Below are positions 25,979 to 34,339 of a DNA stretch of 64,000 nucleotides, in pieces. A model generated the notes under the pieces. It did not search any database and was not told the origin of the DNA. It saw only the letters and a program-made list of their open reading frames with translations. The stretch spans positions 62,001 through 126,000 of the forward strand of contig NZ_RRYI01000006.1 of NCBI RefSeq assembly GCF_003931565.1, written 5' to 3'. Position numbers and translations under genes: made by a program. Positions within the stretch are counted from its first letter, which is position 1. Each line of letters begins with the position of its first letter. This DNA comes from Caulobacter sp. 602-1. Its GTDB lineage: Bacteria; Pseudomonadota; Alphaproteobacteria; Caulobacterales; Caulobacteraceae.

Positions 25979-26815
25979 ATGACGCTGAGCGTCAACACGA
26001 ACCAGCCCGCGCTGATCGCGCTGCAGAACCTGAACCGCACCAACGACGACATGCAGGCGGTGCAGACCCGGATCAATACGGGTGAAGCCATCTCGACCGC
26101 CAAGGACAACGCGGCGGTCTGGTCGATCGCGCAGGAGCAGCGCGGCGACATGAGCGCGCTCAGCGCCGTCAAGATGAGCCTGGATCGCGCGACCTCGATC
26201 GCCGACGTGGCCCTGGCCGCCGGCGATTCGATCTCGGACCTGCTGAAGCTGTTGCGCGAGAAGGTGGTGGCCGCCAAGGACACCTCGCTGACCACGTCCT
26301 CGCGGACCTCGCTGAACGCCGACTTCCAGGGGCTGCTCAAGAATCTGGACCAGGTCGTCAAGAGCGCCGTGTTCGACGGCGCCAACCTCTTGGACGGCAG
26401 CCAGGCCGCCGACATGCAGTTCCTGGCCGACGCCGACGCGGCTCAGGCCATCACGCTGTCGCTGCAGAACCTGTCGCTGGGCGGCACGATCAACACCCTG
26501 ACGGCGACCGACGACATTCTGACGCCGGCCAATGCCGACGCGGTGTTCCAGCGCCTTGAAGCGTCCATGACCGCGATCAATCAGGCGGTCGGCAACATCG
26601 GCACGCAGGCCAAGCAAATCGACGCCCACAGCAGCTTCGTGGGCAAGCTGAACGACGTGCTGGAGACGGGGGTGGGCAACCTGGTCGACGCCGACCTCGC
26701 CAAGGAAAGCGCTCGCTTGCAGGCCTTGCAGGTCAAGCAGCAGCTCGGCGCTCAGGCGCTGTCGATCGCCAACAGCGCGCCGCAGATCATCCTGTCGCTG
26801 TTCAAGGGCGGGTAA
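25979..26815 (+). CDS. fljJ: Flagellin FljJ
   Basis: This 278-residue flagellin begins [18 protein letters not shown] and ends L-S-L-F-K-G-G. It is clearly more divergent from FljL/FljK than these are from each other, e.g. N-R-T-N-D-D-M-Q-A-V-Q-T-R-I and different central residues. In C. crescentus FljJ is the 29-kDa flagellin located nearest the hook. A ribosome-binding GGAGG precedes the ATG. Unlike fljL and fljK, I find no sigma-54 consensus in its 175-base upstream gap. Confidence 0.9.
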   Translation: MTLSVNTNQPALIALQNLNRTNDDMQAVQTRINTGEAISTAKDNAAVWSIAQEQRGDMSALSAVKMSLDRATSIADVALAAGDSISDLLKLLREKVVAAKDTSLTTSSRTSLNADFQGLLKNLDQVVKSAVFDGANLLDGSQAADMQFLADADAAQAITLSLQNLSLGGTINTLTATDDILTPANADAVFQRLEASMTAINQAVGNIGTQAKQIDAHSSFVGKLNDVLETGVGNLVDADLAKESARLQALQVKQQLGAQALSIANSAPQIILSLFKGG

Positions 26816-26911
26816 GGCCTCCGCAGCGCGACGACGCCTCAAAGCCTCCTAGGTCCTGTCGCATCGGCGAGTTAAGGTTCCACGAGGCGAACCGGGGATT
26901 CGGCGGCGGGC

Positions 26912-27466
26912 ATGATCGAACTTCGCGACTTACGGGATGAGGACGAGGCGATCCTCTTTCAGTGGCGCTCCGAACCGGAGGTCGACCGCTGGATGTCCGA
27001 CGCTGAACTGCCGAGCCGCGAGGCTCACGCGGCGTGGTTCAACGCCCTGAGGACCGATCCCGATCTGCGCGGCTGGATGATCACCCGAGCTGGCGCGCCC
27101 ATGGGGCTGATCACCCTGTCGGGTCTGAGCAGCCATCACCGCCGCGCCAGTCTGCATTGGTTCCTCGGTTCGGCCGAGGCCCGGGGCAGGGGCGTCGGCC
27201 GCGCCGCCCAGGTGCTGGGGCTGGATCTGGCCTTCGGCGAGCTGGGCCTGCACAAGGTGTTCGCCGAGGTCATGGCCGACAACGACGCGGCCCTGAAGGC
27301 TCAGTCCGCCGCCGGTTTCCGCCGCGAGGGCTATCTGCGCGGCCACGTGCTGAAGGGCGGCGAGGCGCGCGACGTCGTGCTGCTGGGCATATTGGCCTCG
27401 GAGTGGGCGGAGTTGCGCGAGGGCGCCCGCCGGGCGCTATCCGACGCCAACCTTATCGCCGCTTAA
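26912..27466 (+). CDS. PseH-like GNAT acetyltransferase in flagellin locus
   Basis: The 184-residue GNAT protein starts M-I-E-L-R-D-L-R-D-E-D-E-A-I-L-F-Q-W-R. It has the CoA-binding loop A-R-G-R-G-V-G-R-A-A (about 90-99) and A-G-F-R-R-E-G-Y-L-R near residue 135, matching the PseH group. It lies between fljJ and flaEY on the flagellin strand, so a role in synthesising the sugar placed on flagellin is likely. It is paralogous to the gene at 19141-19719. One of the two could correspond to C. crescentus FlmH. The other could modify a different amino sugar or an N-terminus. Confidence 0.8.
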   Translation: MIELRDLRDEDEAILFQWRSEPEVDRWMSDAELPSREAHAAWFNALRTDPDLRGWMITRAGAPMGLITLSGLSSHHRRASLHWFLGSAEARGRGVGRAAQVLGLDLAFGELGLHKVFAEVMADNDAALKAQSAAGFRREGYLRGHVLKGGEARDVVLLGILASEWAELREGARRALSDANLIAA

Positions 27467-27545
27467 GTCCAATCGTTAAGGAGTCGTCAGCGATCGTCTG
27501 GCAAAGGTGCAGGCGGGACGTTCTGCGCCCCGATTGGAACAGGTC

Positions 27546-30416
27546 GTGATCAGCTTCGATTCCAGTATCCTGCTAAGCTACTATCAGGCCCGCGCGGGCG
27601 TGACGGGGGCCGCCGCGTCTGGAACGTCCACGACCACGGCGTCGGGCGGCAAGAAGGCCGTCGTGCCGAACGCGCCCTGGCTGGGCAACGCGCCCGCGGC
27701 TAGCGAGCAGGTCCGTTCGGCGCTGAATGGCCGCAAGTTCGTCGACGAGGGCGCCAACGCCTCCAGCCTCAAGGGCGTGAGTCCCGACTACAAGAAGCTG
27801 TTCGCCTCGTACCAGGCGCTCAGCACCATGTCGGCCCTGATCACCCAGGCCGGACAGAAGGGCCAGACCGACGGCGAGATCAAGCGCCTGCAGACCGCCT
27901 TGACGCGCGGCCTGGGCGAGGTCACCAGCTATGTCCAGGGTTTGTCTCTGGATCAGATGCGCCTCACCACCGGCGCGGCGATGACCAGCGACAAGGCCAC
28001 GGCCGGGGTTCCCAAGAACACCACCACCTATACGACCGACACGCTGTTCAGCGGTCAGGCCGACGCCGAGGTGCCGCGATTCCAGGGCGACGTCTCGTTC
28101 GGCGTCGCGGTCAAGAGTTTCGGCGTCACCACCAATATCACCATGGATCTGGCCGATATGGGCTCGACGCCCCGGACCATGTCCAATGTTGTCAGCTACA
28201 TGAACGGCAAGCTGAAGGCGGCCGGGTTCAACACCAGCTTCGCGGTCCAGCGCACGGCGGGCCAGGAGCGCACGGTCCAGGTTGGCGGCAAGCCCGTGAC
28301 CCTGCCGGCCACCGGCGACGACTTCGCCCTGAAGATCAATGGCGACATCGCCGAGCAGGTGACCTTCAGCGCCCCGACGACCGCTCCTGCGGTCTATGTC
28401 ACGACCAAGGCTGGCGATCCGGATCCCGACAAGGATTCGAAGACCGACGACGCCAAGTACGAAAACACCCTGACCAAATACAGCGCGGCCGGGACCGGGG
28501 GCGGCGCCAACGCCGGCGCGCCAGGCGGCAAGGTATTTACCGAGACCCTGCAGGGCACGATCAACAGCGTCCGCAAGTCGGTGACCGGCGCGGACGGCTC
28601 AGTCTACATGCTCGCGGATGTCGACACCGAGGTCGACGGCAAGCTAGACCTGAACGGCCAGCCGATCAAGGGCGACAGCGACGTCGCCCTGCTCAAGTAC
28701 GACAGCGCCGGCCATCTGCTCTACGCCCGCACCCTGGGCGCGACCGACGAGGCCACCGGCCTGTCCCTGGCTGTCGGCGACGACGGCAGCGTCGCCGTCG
28801 CCGGTTCGGTCACCGGCCGCCTGAATGGCGCGGTCAACGGTCCGATCAACAGCGGCGACACCGGCGCGACCAGCGACAGCTTCGTCACCCGCTACGACTC
28901 CAAGGGCGACGAGCAGTGGACCGTGCGCCGTGGTGGTCTGCAGGACGACGAGGCCACGGCCCTGGCGTTTGGCTCGGATGGCGTCCTCTATGTCGGCGGC
29001 CGTAGTAAGTCGGATCTGCCGGGCGCTGTGGGAACGGACCCCAGCGGCGGCTACGACGCCTATTTGACGGCTTTCGCCACCAACAGCGCCGGCAAGCCCC
29101 AGGCGCTGTTCACCCAGAAATTCGGCACGACCGAGAACGACAGCGTCTCGGACATTGTCGTCAACGGCTCGCAGGTCATCGTCGGCTCGAAGGAGAACGG
29201 CTCGGCGACGCTGCGCAGCTTCGACGTCTCGGCCAATGTCGTGACCGAGAATGTCAGCAAGCTGGACCAGTACGGCGCCTATCAGACCGTTCCGGTCACC
29301 TATACGAAGACCGCCACGGTCACGGTCGGCGCCAAGCGCGACCTCGGCTCGCTGAAGGGCGGCGATCTGGTCGGGCTGAAGATCGACGGCGGCCAGCTCT
29401 ATGTCGGCGGCTCCACGGCCAACAACGTTATGTCGATCAATGGCGCGACGACCGCGCCGTCGGGCGGCATGGACGCCTTCGTCGGCCGCATGTCGCTGGA
29501 CCTCTCCAACAACAGCGCCGATGCGCTGACCTATTACGGCGGCACGGGCGACGAGACGGTCACCGGCTTCGACGTGTCGAACGGCACGGCATGGCTGGTC
29601 GGCTCGGCCGGCGCGAACCTGGACGGTCAGGGAACGGTCGGGACCAAGGACGGCTACGTCGCCCAGGTCAATGTCGGCACGGGCAATGTCGACTGGAGCC
29701 AGCGCCTGACCGGCAAGGACGGCTATGCCACGCCCACCTCGGTGGCTGTCGCCAAGACCGGCGCCTCGTCGCTGGACGCCCTGGGCCTGCCCGCCGGGAC
29801 CATGAGTTACACCCAGTCCGACCGGATCGTCTCGGCGACCGCGGCTCGGGCCGGCGACACGTTCCAGATCCGCACCCGAGAGCGCGGCAATCTCACCTCG
29901 ATCACCATCGAGGCCAACGACACGCTCGAGACCCTGGCCGACAAGATCAAGCGCGCTTCGGGCTTCCGCGCCAAGGTCGAGACCGTCACCAGCGGCGACA
30001 AACGGGTTCTGAAGATCAGCCCGGCCTCCAACACCTCGACGATCGAGATCGTGGCGGGCAAGGGCGGGACGGACGTGCTCAGCGCCCTGGGTCTTGCCGG
30101 CGGCGTCGTGCGCGCCACCAAGACGGAGGACGGCAAGACGGTGTCGGCCGACGGCAGCGGTCCGGTCTACGGCCTCAGCCTGCCGCCCGAGCTGGACCTG
30201 ACCTCCGAAGCGGGGCGCAAGAACGCCAGCATGGTCATCCAGCGGGCGATGTCGTCGGTCCGCAGCGCCTATCGCGAGATCGCCGACACGGCCATGGGCG
30301 TAAAGAGCGACAGTTCGAAAAGCGCCGGCAAGACGGATGGCGCGGTGCCGGCCTACCTGACCAGCCAGCTGGCCAACTATCAGGCGGCCCTGAACCGCCT
30401 CACGGGCGGCAGCTAA
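27546..30416 (+). CDS. flaEY: FlaEY-like large flagellin-locus protein with beta-propeller repeats and hook-IN-like region
   Basis: This 956-residue protein occupies the position of flaEY in C. crescentus, a locus genetically linked to flagellin expression and filament length. Residues about 330-750 hold repeated strands of the SBBP/quinoprotein-propeller type (S-D-V-A-L-L-K-Y-D-S-A-G, D-S-F-V-T-R-Y-D-S-K-G-D, D-A-F-V-G-R-M-S-L-D). Residues about 765-855 (G-D-T-F-Q-I-R-T-R-E, then I-T-I-E-A-N-D-T-L-E-T-L-A-D-K-I-K) resemble the flagellin hook-IN motif of FliD and hook-associated proteins. No DNA-binding motif and no Sec signal are seen. A GTG start is used; a GTG 13 codons upstream is possible. 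Confidence 0.78.
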   Translation: MISFDSSILLSYYQARAGVTGAAASGTSTTTASGGKKAVVPNAPWLGNAPAASEQVRSALNGRKFVDEGANASSLKGVSPDYKKLFASYQALSTMSALITQAGQKGQTDGEIKRLQTALTRGLGEVTSYVQGLSLDQMRLTTGAAMTSDKATAGVPKNTTTYTTDTLFSGQADAEVPRFQGDVSFGVAVKSFGVTTNITMDLADMGSTPRTMSNVVSYMNGKLKAAGFNTSFAVQRTAGQERTVQVGGKPVTLPATGDDFALKINGDIAEQVTFSAPTTAPAVYVTTKAGDPDPDKDSKTDDAKYENTLTKYSAAGTGGGANAGAPGGKVFTETLQGTINSVRKSVTGADGSVYMLADVDTEVDGKLDLNGQPIKGDSDVALLKYDSAGHLLYARTLGATDEATGLSLAVGDDGSVAVAGSVTGRLNGAVNGPINSGDTGATSDSFVTRYDSKGDEQWTVRRGGLQDDEATALAFGSDGVLYVGGRSKSDLPGAVGTDPSGGYDAYLTAFATNSAGKPQALFTQKFGTTENDSVSDIVVNGSQVIVGSKENGSATLRSFDVSANVVTENVSKLDQYGAYQTVPVTYTKTATVTVGAKRDLGSLKGGDLVGLKIDGGQLYVGGSTANNVMSINGATTAPSGGMDAFVGRMSLDLSNNSADALTYYGGTGDETVTGFDVSNGTAWLVGSAGANLDGQGTVGTKDGYVAQVNVGTGNVDWSQRLTGKDGYATPTSVAVAKTGASSLDALGLPAGTMSYTQSDRIVSATAARAGDTFQIRTRERGNLTSITIEANDTLETLADKIKRASGFRAKVETVTSGDKRVLKISPASNTSTIEIVAGKGGTDVLSALGLAGGVVRATKTEDGKTVSADGSGPVYGLSLPPELDLTSEAGRKNASMVIQRAMSSVRSAYREIADTAMGVKSDSSKSAGKTDGAVPAYLTSQLANYQAALNRLTGGS

Positions 30417-30475
30417 GCCCCATATTCTGGTCCGCCGAGCTTGAAAGCGTCATCGACGCGTCGTAGCCAGGGGCC

Positions 30476-31165
30476 ATGGACTTTCTGCAAGATCGCCGAA
30501 CCCTCATCTTCGCTGGCGGCGGCGCGCTCGCGCTGCTGGCCGGTCTGGGCATCGCCGTGGCCCTGATGTCGGGACACGACAAGAAGCCGGACGAGGCTCC
30601 GCCAGCCTCGCGGGGCGGTCTGATCGTCGAGACCGGACGTGACGACGACAGCAAGCTGGATCCCGCACGGCCGCTGCGCTGCTTCGTGGGCGGGACCTTC
30701 GTCGGCGAGATCACCCTGGCCGAATGCGCCAAGAAAAACGGCGTCGCCACGGGCGCGCTGGATGTCGGCGTCGATGAGACGGGCGCGCTGGCCGCCGCCG
30801 ATCAGGCCGGCACGGTCCTGACCCCGCTGCCCCCGACCCCGACCGTCTCCGCGCCCGCCGCGACCCCGACGTCCCCCGCGACGACGCCGACCTCCTCGGC
30901 CAACACCGCGGCCAGCACGCCGCTCGGCGCCTGCTGGCGCTACGCCGGCAACGAGTGGCGACGCCTGCCCGGCGAGATCACCCTCAACGCCTGCGCCCAG
31001 CAACTGTTCGGCGGCCGTTGCGAGAAGGTCGGCGGCGCCACCTACGGCCGCTGGGGCGAGGAAACGTTGCGCCTGGTGCCGGGCCGCGTCGAGATCTCGT
31101 CCGACAACCGCAGCTTCCACACCGCGTTCGACCAGGGCGCCAACTGCTCTATCCCGAACGGCTGA
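30476..31165 (+). CDS. Single-pass membrane protein with duplicated C-x-G-E-I-T-L-x-x-C module
   Basis: The 229-residue protein has one N-terminal membrane helix (about 12-32), then a periplasmic part. Two related segments, C-F-V-G-G-T-F-V-G-E-I-T-L-A-E-C-A (about 63-79) and C-W-R-Y...P-G-E-I-T-L-N-A-C-A (about 153-176), are separated by a Pro/Thr/Ala-rich linker (about 115-145). The paired cysteines may form disulfides. I do not recognise the family. It lies 60 bases after flaEY and 21 bases before a lipoprotein gene, so the three may be co-transcribed. Confidence 0.7.
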   Translation: MDFLQDRRTLIFAGGGALALLAGLGIAVALMSGHDKKPDEAPPASRGGLIVETGRDDDSKLDPARPLRCFVGGTFVGEITLAECAKKNGVATGALDVGVDETGALAAADQAGTVLTPLPPTPTVSAPAATPTSPATTPTSSANTAASTPLGACWRYAGNEWRRLPGEITLNACAQQLFGGRCEKVGGATYGRWGEETLRLVPGRVEISSDNRSFHTAFDQGANCSIPNG

Positions 31166-31185
31166 TAGGTTTATAAGTGTAATCC

Positions 31186-31578
31186 ATGAGCAAGACCGTC
31201 CTCGCCGCCGCCGCCATTCTGACCGTTTCCAGTCTCGCGCTCGCGGGTTGCGAGAAGCAGACCAAGGCGCCGTTCGAGCAGGGCGTCTGCTTCCAGGTGG
31301 CGACCAACAAGGACGGCACGTTGCGCTACAACCCGGTGGCCCGGAACGTGCCGCAGATGGAAGAGTGCGCCGCCACCCTGGAAGGCGTGCGCATGCGTTT
31401 CGTGCGCATGGGTCAGTCCAACAGCGCAGGCATGGTCGGCGCCTACCAAGGCTCGTTCATCTTCCTCGAGAAGGAAGGCATCTATGTCGGCCAGACCTAT
31501 GAGGGGCCGCGCTTCATGTCGCTGGTCCGCACCGGCGACGGCCGCCTGGCCGTGCCGGGCGCGATCCGTCGCCAGTAA
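31186..31578 (+). CDS. Small lipoprotein
   Basis: The 130-residue product has a lipoprotein signal ending L-A-L-A-G-C (Cys about 22). The mature part has two cysteines (G-V-C-F-Q and E-E-C-A-A-T-L) and a beta-rich C-terminal half (G-S-F-I-F-L-E-K-E-G-I-Y-V). The family is unknown to me. It follows the duplicated-module membrane protein closely and precedes ssb by 157 bases. Confidence 0.75.
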   Translation: MSKTVLAAAAILTVSSLALAGCEKQTKAPFEQGVCFQVATNKDGTLRYNPVARNVPQMEECAATLEGVRMRFVRMGQSNSAGMVGAYQGSFIFLEKEGIYVGQTYEGPRFMSLVRTGDGRLAVPGAIRRQ

Positions 31579-31634
31579 CCCCGGGGCGGGAGCGGGGCGG
31601 TCCGTCCGTCCACAGCCGTCCTTCCCGTCCACAA

Positions 31635-31649
31635 GAACGTTACAAGAAC
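31635..31649 (-). promoter_or_regulatory. LexA (SOS) box upstream of ssb
   Basis: GAAC-GTTACAA-GAAC on the plus strand is GTTC-N7-GTTC on the minus strand, the exact alphaproteobacterial LexA operator. It is centred about 93 bases before the ssb ATG. SOS induction of ssb is known in Caulobacter. Confidence 0.85.
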
Positions 31650-31734
31650 AAAACTTGCGCGCGCCGTAAGCTCTCGTTAACGTCTCGCCTCAGATTCCGG
31701 CGCGAGGGTCGCCGGGCGTGAACAAGGGCGAGCG

Positions 31735-32250
31735 ATGGCTGGCAGCGTCAACAAGGTCATTCTGGTGGGCAACCTCGGGGCCGATCCCGAGATCCGCAGC
31801 CTCGGTTCGGGCGACCGCGTCGCCAATCTCCGCATCGCCACCTCCGAGACCTGGCGCGACCGCAACAGCGGCGAGCGCAAGGAAAAGACCGAGTGGCACC
31901 GCGTCGTGATCTTCAACGACAACCTGGTGAAGGTCGCCGAGCAGTACCTGCGCAAGGGATCGACGGTCTATATCGAGGGCGCCATCCAGACCCGCAAGTG
32001 GACCGACAACACCGGCGCCGAGAAGTATTCGACCGAGATCGTGCTGCAGAAGTTCCGCGGCGAACTGACCATGCTGGGCGGTCGCGGCGACAGCGCCGGC
32101 GCCTCGTCCGGCGGTGGCGGCGGTGACGAGTACGGCGGCGGCTATTCGGGCGGCGGCGGCTCCAGCTTCGGTGGCGGCGGCCAGCGCAGCCAGCCCAGCG
32201 GCCCGCGCGAGAGCTTCTCGGCCGACCTGGACGACGAAATCCCGTTCTAG
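31735..32250 (+). CDS. ssb: Single-stranded DNA-binding protein
   Basis: The 171-residue SSB has an N-terminal OB fold (residues 1-112: [15 protein letters not shown], then E-W-H-R-V-V-I-F, and S-T-V-Y-I-E-G). A disordered Gly/Ser linker follows (about 120-155), and the acidic partner-binding tip ends D-L-D-D-E-I-P-F. It coats ssDNA during replication and repair and recruits partners through the D-D-E-I-P-F tail. A LexA box lies upstream. Length is normal. Confidence 0.97.
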   Translation: MAGSVNKVILVGNLGADPEIRSLGSGDRVANLRIATSETWRDRNSGERKEKTEWHRVVIFNDNLVKVAEQYLRKGSTVYIEGAIQTRKWTDNTGAEKYSTEIVLQKFRGELTMLGGRGDSAGASSGGGGGDEYGGGYSGGGGSSFGGGGQRSQPSGPRESFSADLDDEIPF

Positions 32251-32420
32251 GGAACAGTGGAAGGCCGACGGCGGCCGTCAGAGCTGTCGACGGCGCCTCC
32301 ACGGGGGCGAGCGGCGGGTGACCCGGAGGCGGTCGCCCGCCGCTTACGTTTCAGCTGCGCAATAAACTTGCTCTCAGTCAGAGGTTGTGTTGTCCTTCGT
32401 GCATCTTAGGAGGATGCGCG

Positions 32421-33122
32421 ATGCGACAAGGGCTTCTCGGGATGGGCGTGGTGGCTTTGCTGGTGGCGACTGCGTCGGCGGTGTCCGCGCAGCAGTTTCC
32501 AGGTGTCGCCGATGGCACGATGGTGGGCGATGCGCGGCGAGAGTCTAGCGCCTACGTCGACATGGCGCGGATCCGGAGCGGCCCGACGGGCGGCGCGCGC
32601 GAGGGGGTGTGTCCGCTGGTCCGAGGCGCTTCGGCGGAGGTGAACGCCTACGTCGCTTCACGGCTGCGCCAGGTCGCCAAGGAGGTCGGTGCGGAATATG
32701 CGCACCAAGCCTGCGAGCCCAACGTGGTCGTGCTATTCACCGCCGACCCGGAGCAACTGTTGAGTGAGGCCTCCCGCACCAAACGGTTCAACTACAGTGG
32801 CGTCTCGAACCGAAAGGCCCAGCAGTTCAAGGCTAGCACCCAGCCGGTCCGCTGGATGCACGGCAGTGCAACGCCGGGCATGAAGACGCGGGATGCGCGG
32901 CCCTACAACGCCCTGGTCGTGGTCGACGCCAGCAAGGCCGCCGATGTGAAGATCTCGGCGCTGGCCGACTATGTGAGCATGGTCTCGCTGGCCGATGTTC
33001 AAACCCGCGCGGCGCCGGACCACTCGATCATCAACCTCTTTGATAACGCCAAGGGCGCAGCGCCCCAGGCCATGACCGACGCCGACCGCGCTTATCTCCG
33101 CGCCGTCTATCGCGCGCGCTAG
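32421..33122 (+). CDS. Secreted hypothetical protein
   Basis: This 233-residue protein has a signal peptide (about 1-24, ending V-S-A-Q-Q). The mature domain has two cysteines (E-G-V-C-P-L and H-Q-A-C-E-P) and a conserved-looking C-terminus (P-D-H-S-I-I-N-L-F-D-N, then M-T-D-A-D-R-A-Y-L-R-A-V-Y). AGGAGG precedes the ATG. The downstream region 33133-33486 contains a decayed gene with a matching C-terminus. I infer a family of secreted proteins with peptidase-like context, but the function is unknown. Confidence 0.75.
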   Translation: MRQGLLGMGVVALLVATASAVSAQQFPGVADGTMVGDARRESSAYVDMARIRSGPTGGAREGVCPLVRGASAEVNAYVASRLRQVAKEVGAEYAHQACEPNVVVLFTADPEQLLSEASRTKRFNYSGVSNRKAQQFKASTQPVRWMHGSATPGMKTRDARPYNALVVVDASKAADVKISALADYVSMVSLADVQTRAAPDHSIINLFDNAKGAAPQAMTDADRAYLRAVYRAR

Positions 33123-33132
33123 TCGCGGACGT

Positions 33133-33486
33133 ATGCGGGCTCTGCTGGTCGCCTTCGCTGTTCCCGCGGCGGCGCAGGACGAACCTATGCCCGACCATGG
33201 CTGGCGCGGGCAAGGAGGTCTATACCTGTGCCCGCTCGCGGCTGCACGAGCGGCGGCCGACATCGGTTGAAGTTCGAGGGCGGTAATGCGGCGGTATCCG
33301 CCCCGACGCCACCCAGCCCGATCAGGCCTCGATCCTGAACCTGTTCGCGGAACCGGGCGGACCCAAGCGCATGACGGCCTCCGACCAGGCCTATCTGCGC
33401 GGCTCTACAAGCTGAAGACCGATCGGGTCGCGCCCGATCAACTGAGCGCCCTGGCTTCGGCCATGGCGACCGAACTCGAGCGCTAG
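33133..33486 (+). pseudogene. Decayed paralogue of the upstream secreted protein
   Basis: An ATG and signal-like start (M-R-A-L-L-V-A-F-A-V-P-A-A-A-Q-D) run into a stop after about 45 codons. In another frame, P-D-Q-A-S-I-L-N-L-F-A-E-P and M-T-A-S-D-Q-A-Y-L-R (33305-33400) match the upstream protein's C-terminus. Near 33401 the reading frame must shift again for L-Y-K-L-K-T-D-R-V-A-P to the TAG. The middle of the gene is missing. I therefore call a tandem duplicate broken by deletion and at least two frameshifts; sequencing error could mimic one of them. Confidence 0.6.
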
Positions 33487-34019
33487 TCCAGCAGATCCCC
33501 AGGCTTGGCCCAGCGACAGCGCACGACATCGACCTCCCGGCCGCCGGGCGCGGTCTCGCGATAGCGCGTGGTCTCCACGCCGCCCTTGCGGAGGTAGAAT
33601 CCGAGCGCGGCTTGGTTGGGGGCATAGACCTCCAGGTGCAGCGGCGCGCCGGCGTGGTCCTCGATCAACCATCGCGCCACCTCGGCCAGCAGGGCTGAGC
33701 CCAGGCCATGGCCCTTGCGCTCGGGCGCGACGTGCAGATTGTCGAGCAGGGCGCCCAAGGCCGGGTTCAGTCGGAACGAGGCGTAGGCCAGACCGACCGG
33801 CTCGCCGCCCTCCATGGCCGCGAGGATCAGGTCGGTCGCCGGATCGAAGGTCTCGAACCGAGCCCGCCAGACAGCTCGCGAGGCGTCGAACAGCGCATGG
33901 TCGAGATAGGCGTCGCCATAGAGGCCGCGATAGGCGATCTGGCGGCTGCGCGTGTGGAGGTCGGCGAGGGCGTCCGCCTCATTTCGGGACGCGCCGAGTC
34001 GGACGATGTGTGGTTCCAT
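33483..34019 (-). CDS. GNAT family N-acetyltransferase
   Basis: This 178-residue GNAT protein starts M-E-P-H-I-V-R-L-G. It has the acetyl-CoA-binding loop R-K-G-H-G-L-G-S-A-L (about 104-113) and the typical A-L-G-F-Y-L-R-K-G-G near residue 145. The substrate cannot be predicted. The 3' end overlaps the end of the pseudogene by 4 bases. I chose the ATG at 34019, three codons after a possible earlier start, as it leads directly into the first strand of the fold. Confidence 0.82.
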   Translation of the reverse strand: MEPHIVRLGASRNEADALADLHTRSRQIAYRGLYGDAYLDHALFDASRAVWRARFETFDPATDLILAAMEGGEPVGLAYASFRLNPALGALLDNLHVAPERKGHGLGSALLAEVARWLIEDHAGAPLHLEVYAPNQAALGFYLRKGGVETTRYRETAPGGREVDVVRCRWAKPGDLLD

Positions 34020-34339
34020 GCACGTCATGGAAACGTTCCGTGCGTTGAAGACAAGCCGCCGCGTTCGTCCGGTTTCTGTTCAAGTCGCGGATTCGCGGCG
34101 CAATTGCTCGAAACCTCGCCAACTCGTCCGGACGGACAACGTTGTCATTAGAATTATTTACCGAATTCTCTTGTGAGCCCATGGAACGCGAAGCGCCAGT
34201 GGACGCGTTCTTGGCCTAGGTGCTACTGAGACGCCCGGATATTGCACTGCGGGATCACGATTAAGCAGCGCTGTTCCAGGGTGAGACGACCCCCTAAAGA
34301 GGGGCGCGGCCTTCTTCACTGATCGCAGGGTGAGAACAT
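34020..34339. other. Intergenic region between GNAT gene and ppdK
   Basis: No gene is supported in these 320 bases. It holds a small hairpin near 34289-34305 (CCCC...GGGG arms) and, close to the ppdK ATG, a weak ribosome-binding GGGTGAGA. The stretch 34140-34175 is AT-richer than the surroundings and may contain the ppdK promoter, but no convincing consensus is seen. Confidence 0.5.

Noticed and set aside
27467..27545. TGGC...TGCA sequence before flaEY as a sigma-54 promoter
   Set aside because: The spacing between the GG and GC elements is three bases too short for -24/-12.
33286..33486. Short plus-strand frame ending in A-M-A-T-E-L-E-R
   Set aside because: Its first half is out of frame with the recognisable homology; it is the tail of the decayed gene at 33133-33486.
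34289..34305. CCCC/GGGG hairpin before ppdK as a terminator or riboswitch
   Set aside because: Stem is only four to five pairs without a T-tract or any known aptamer pattern.
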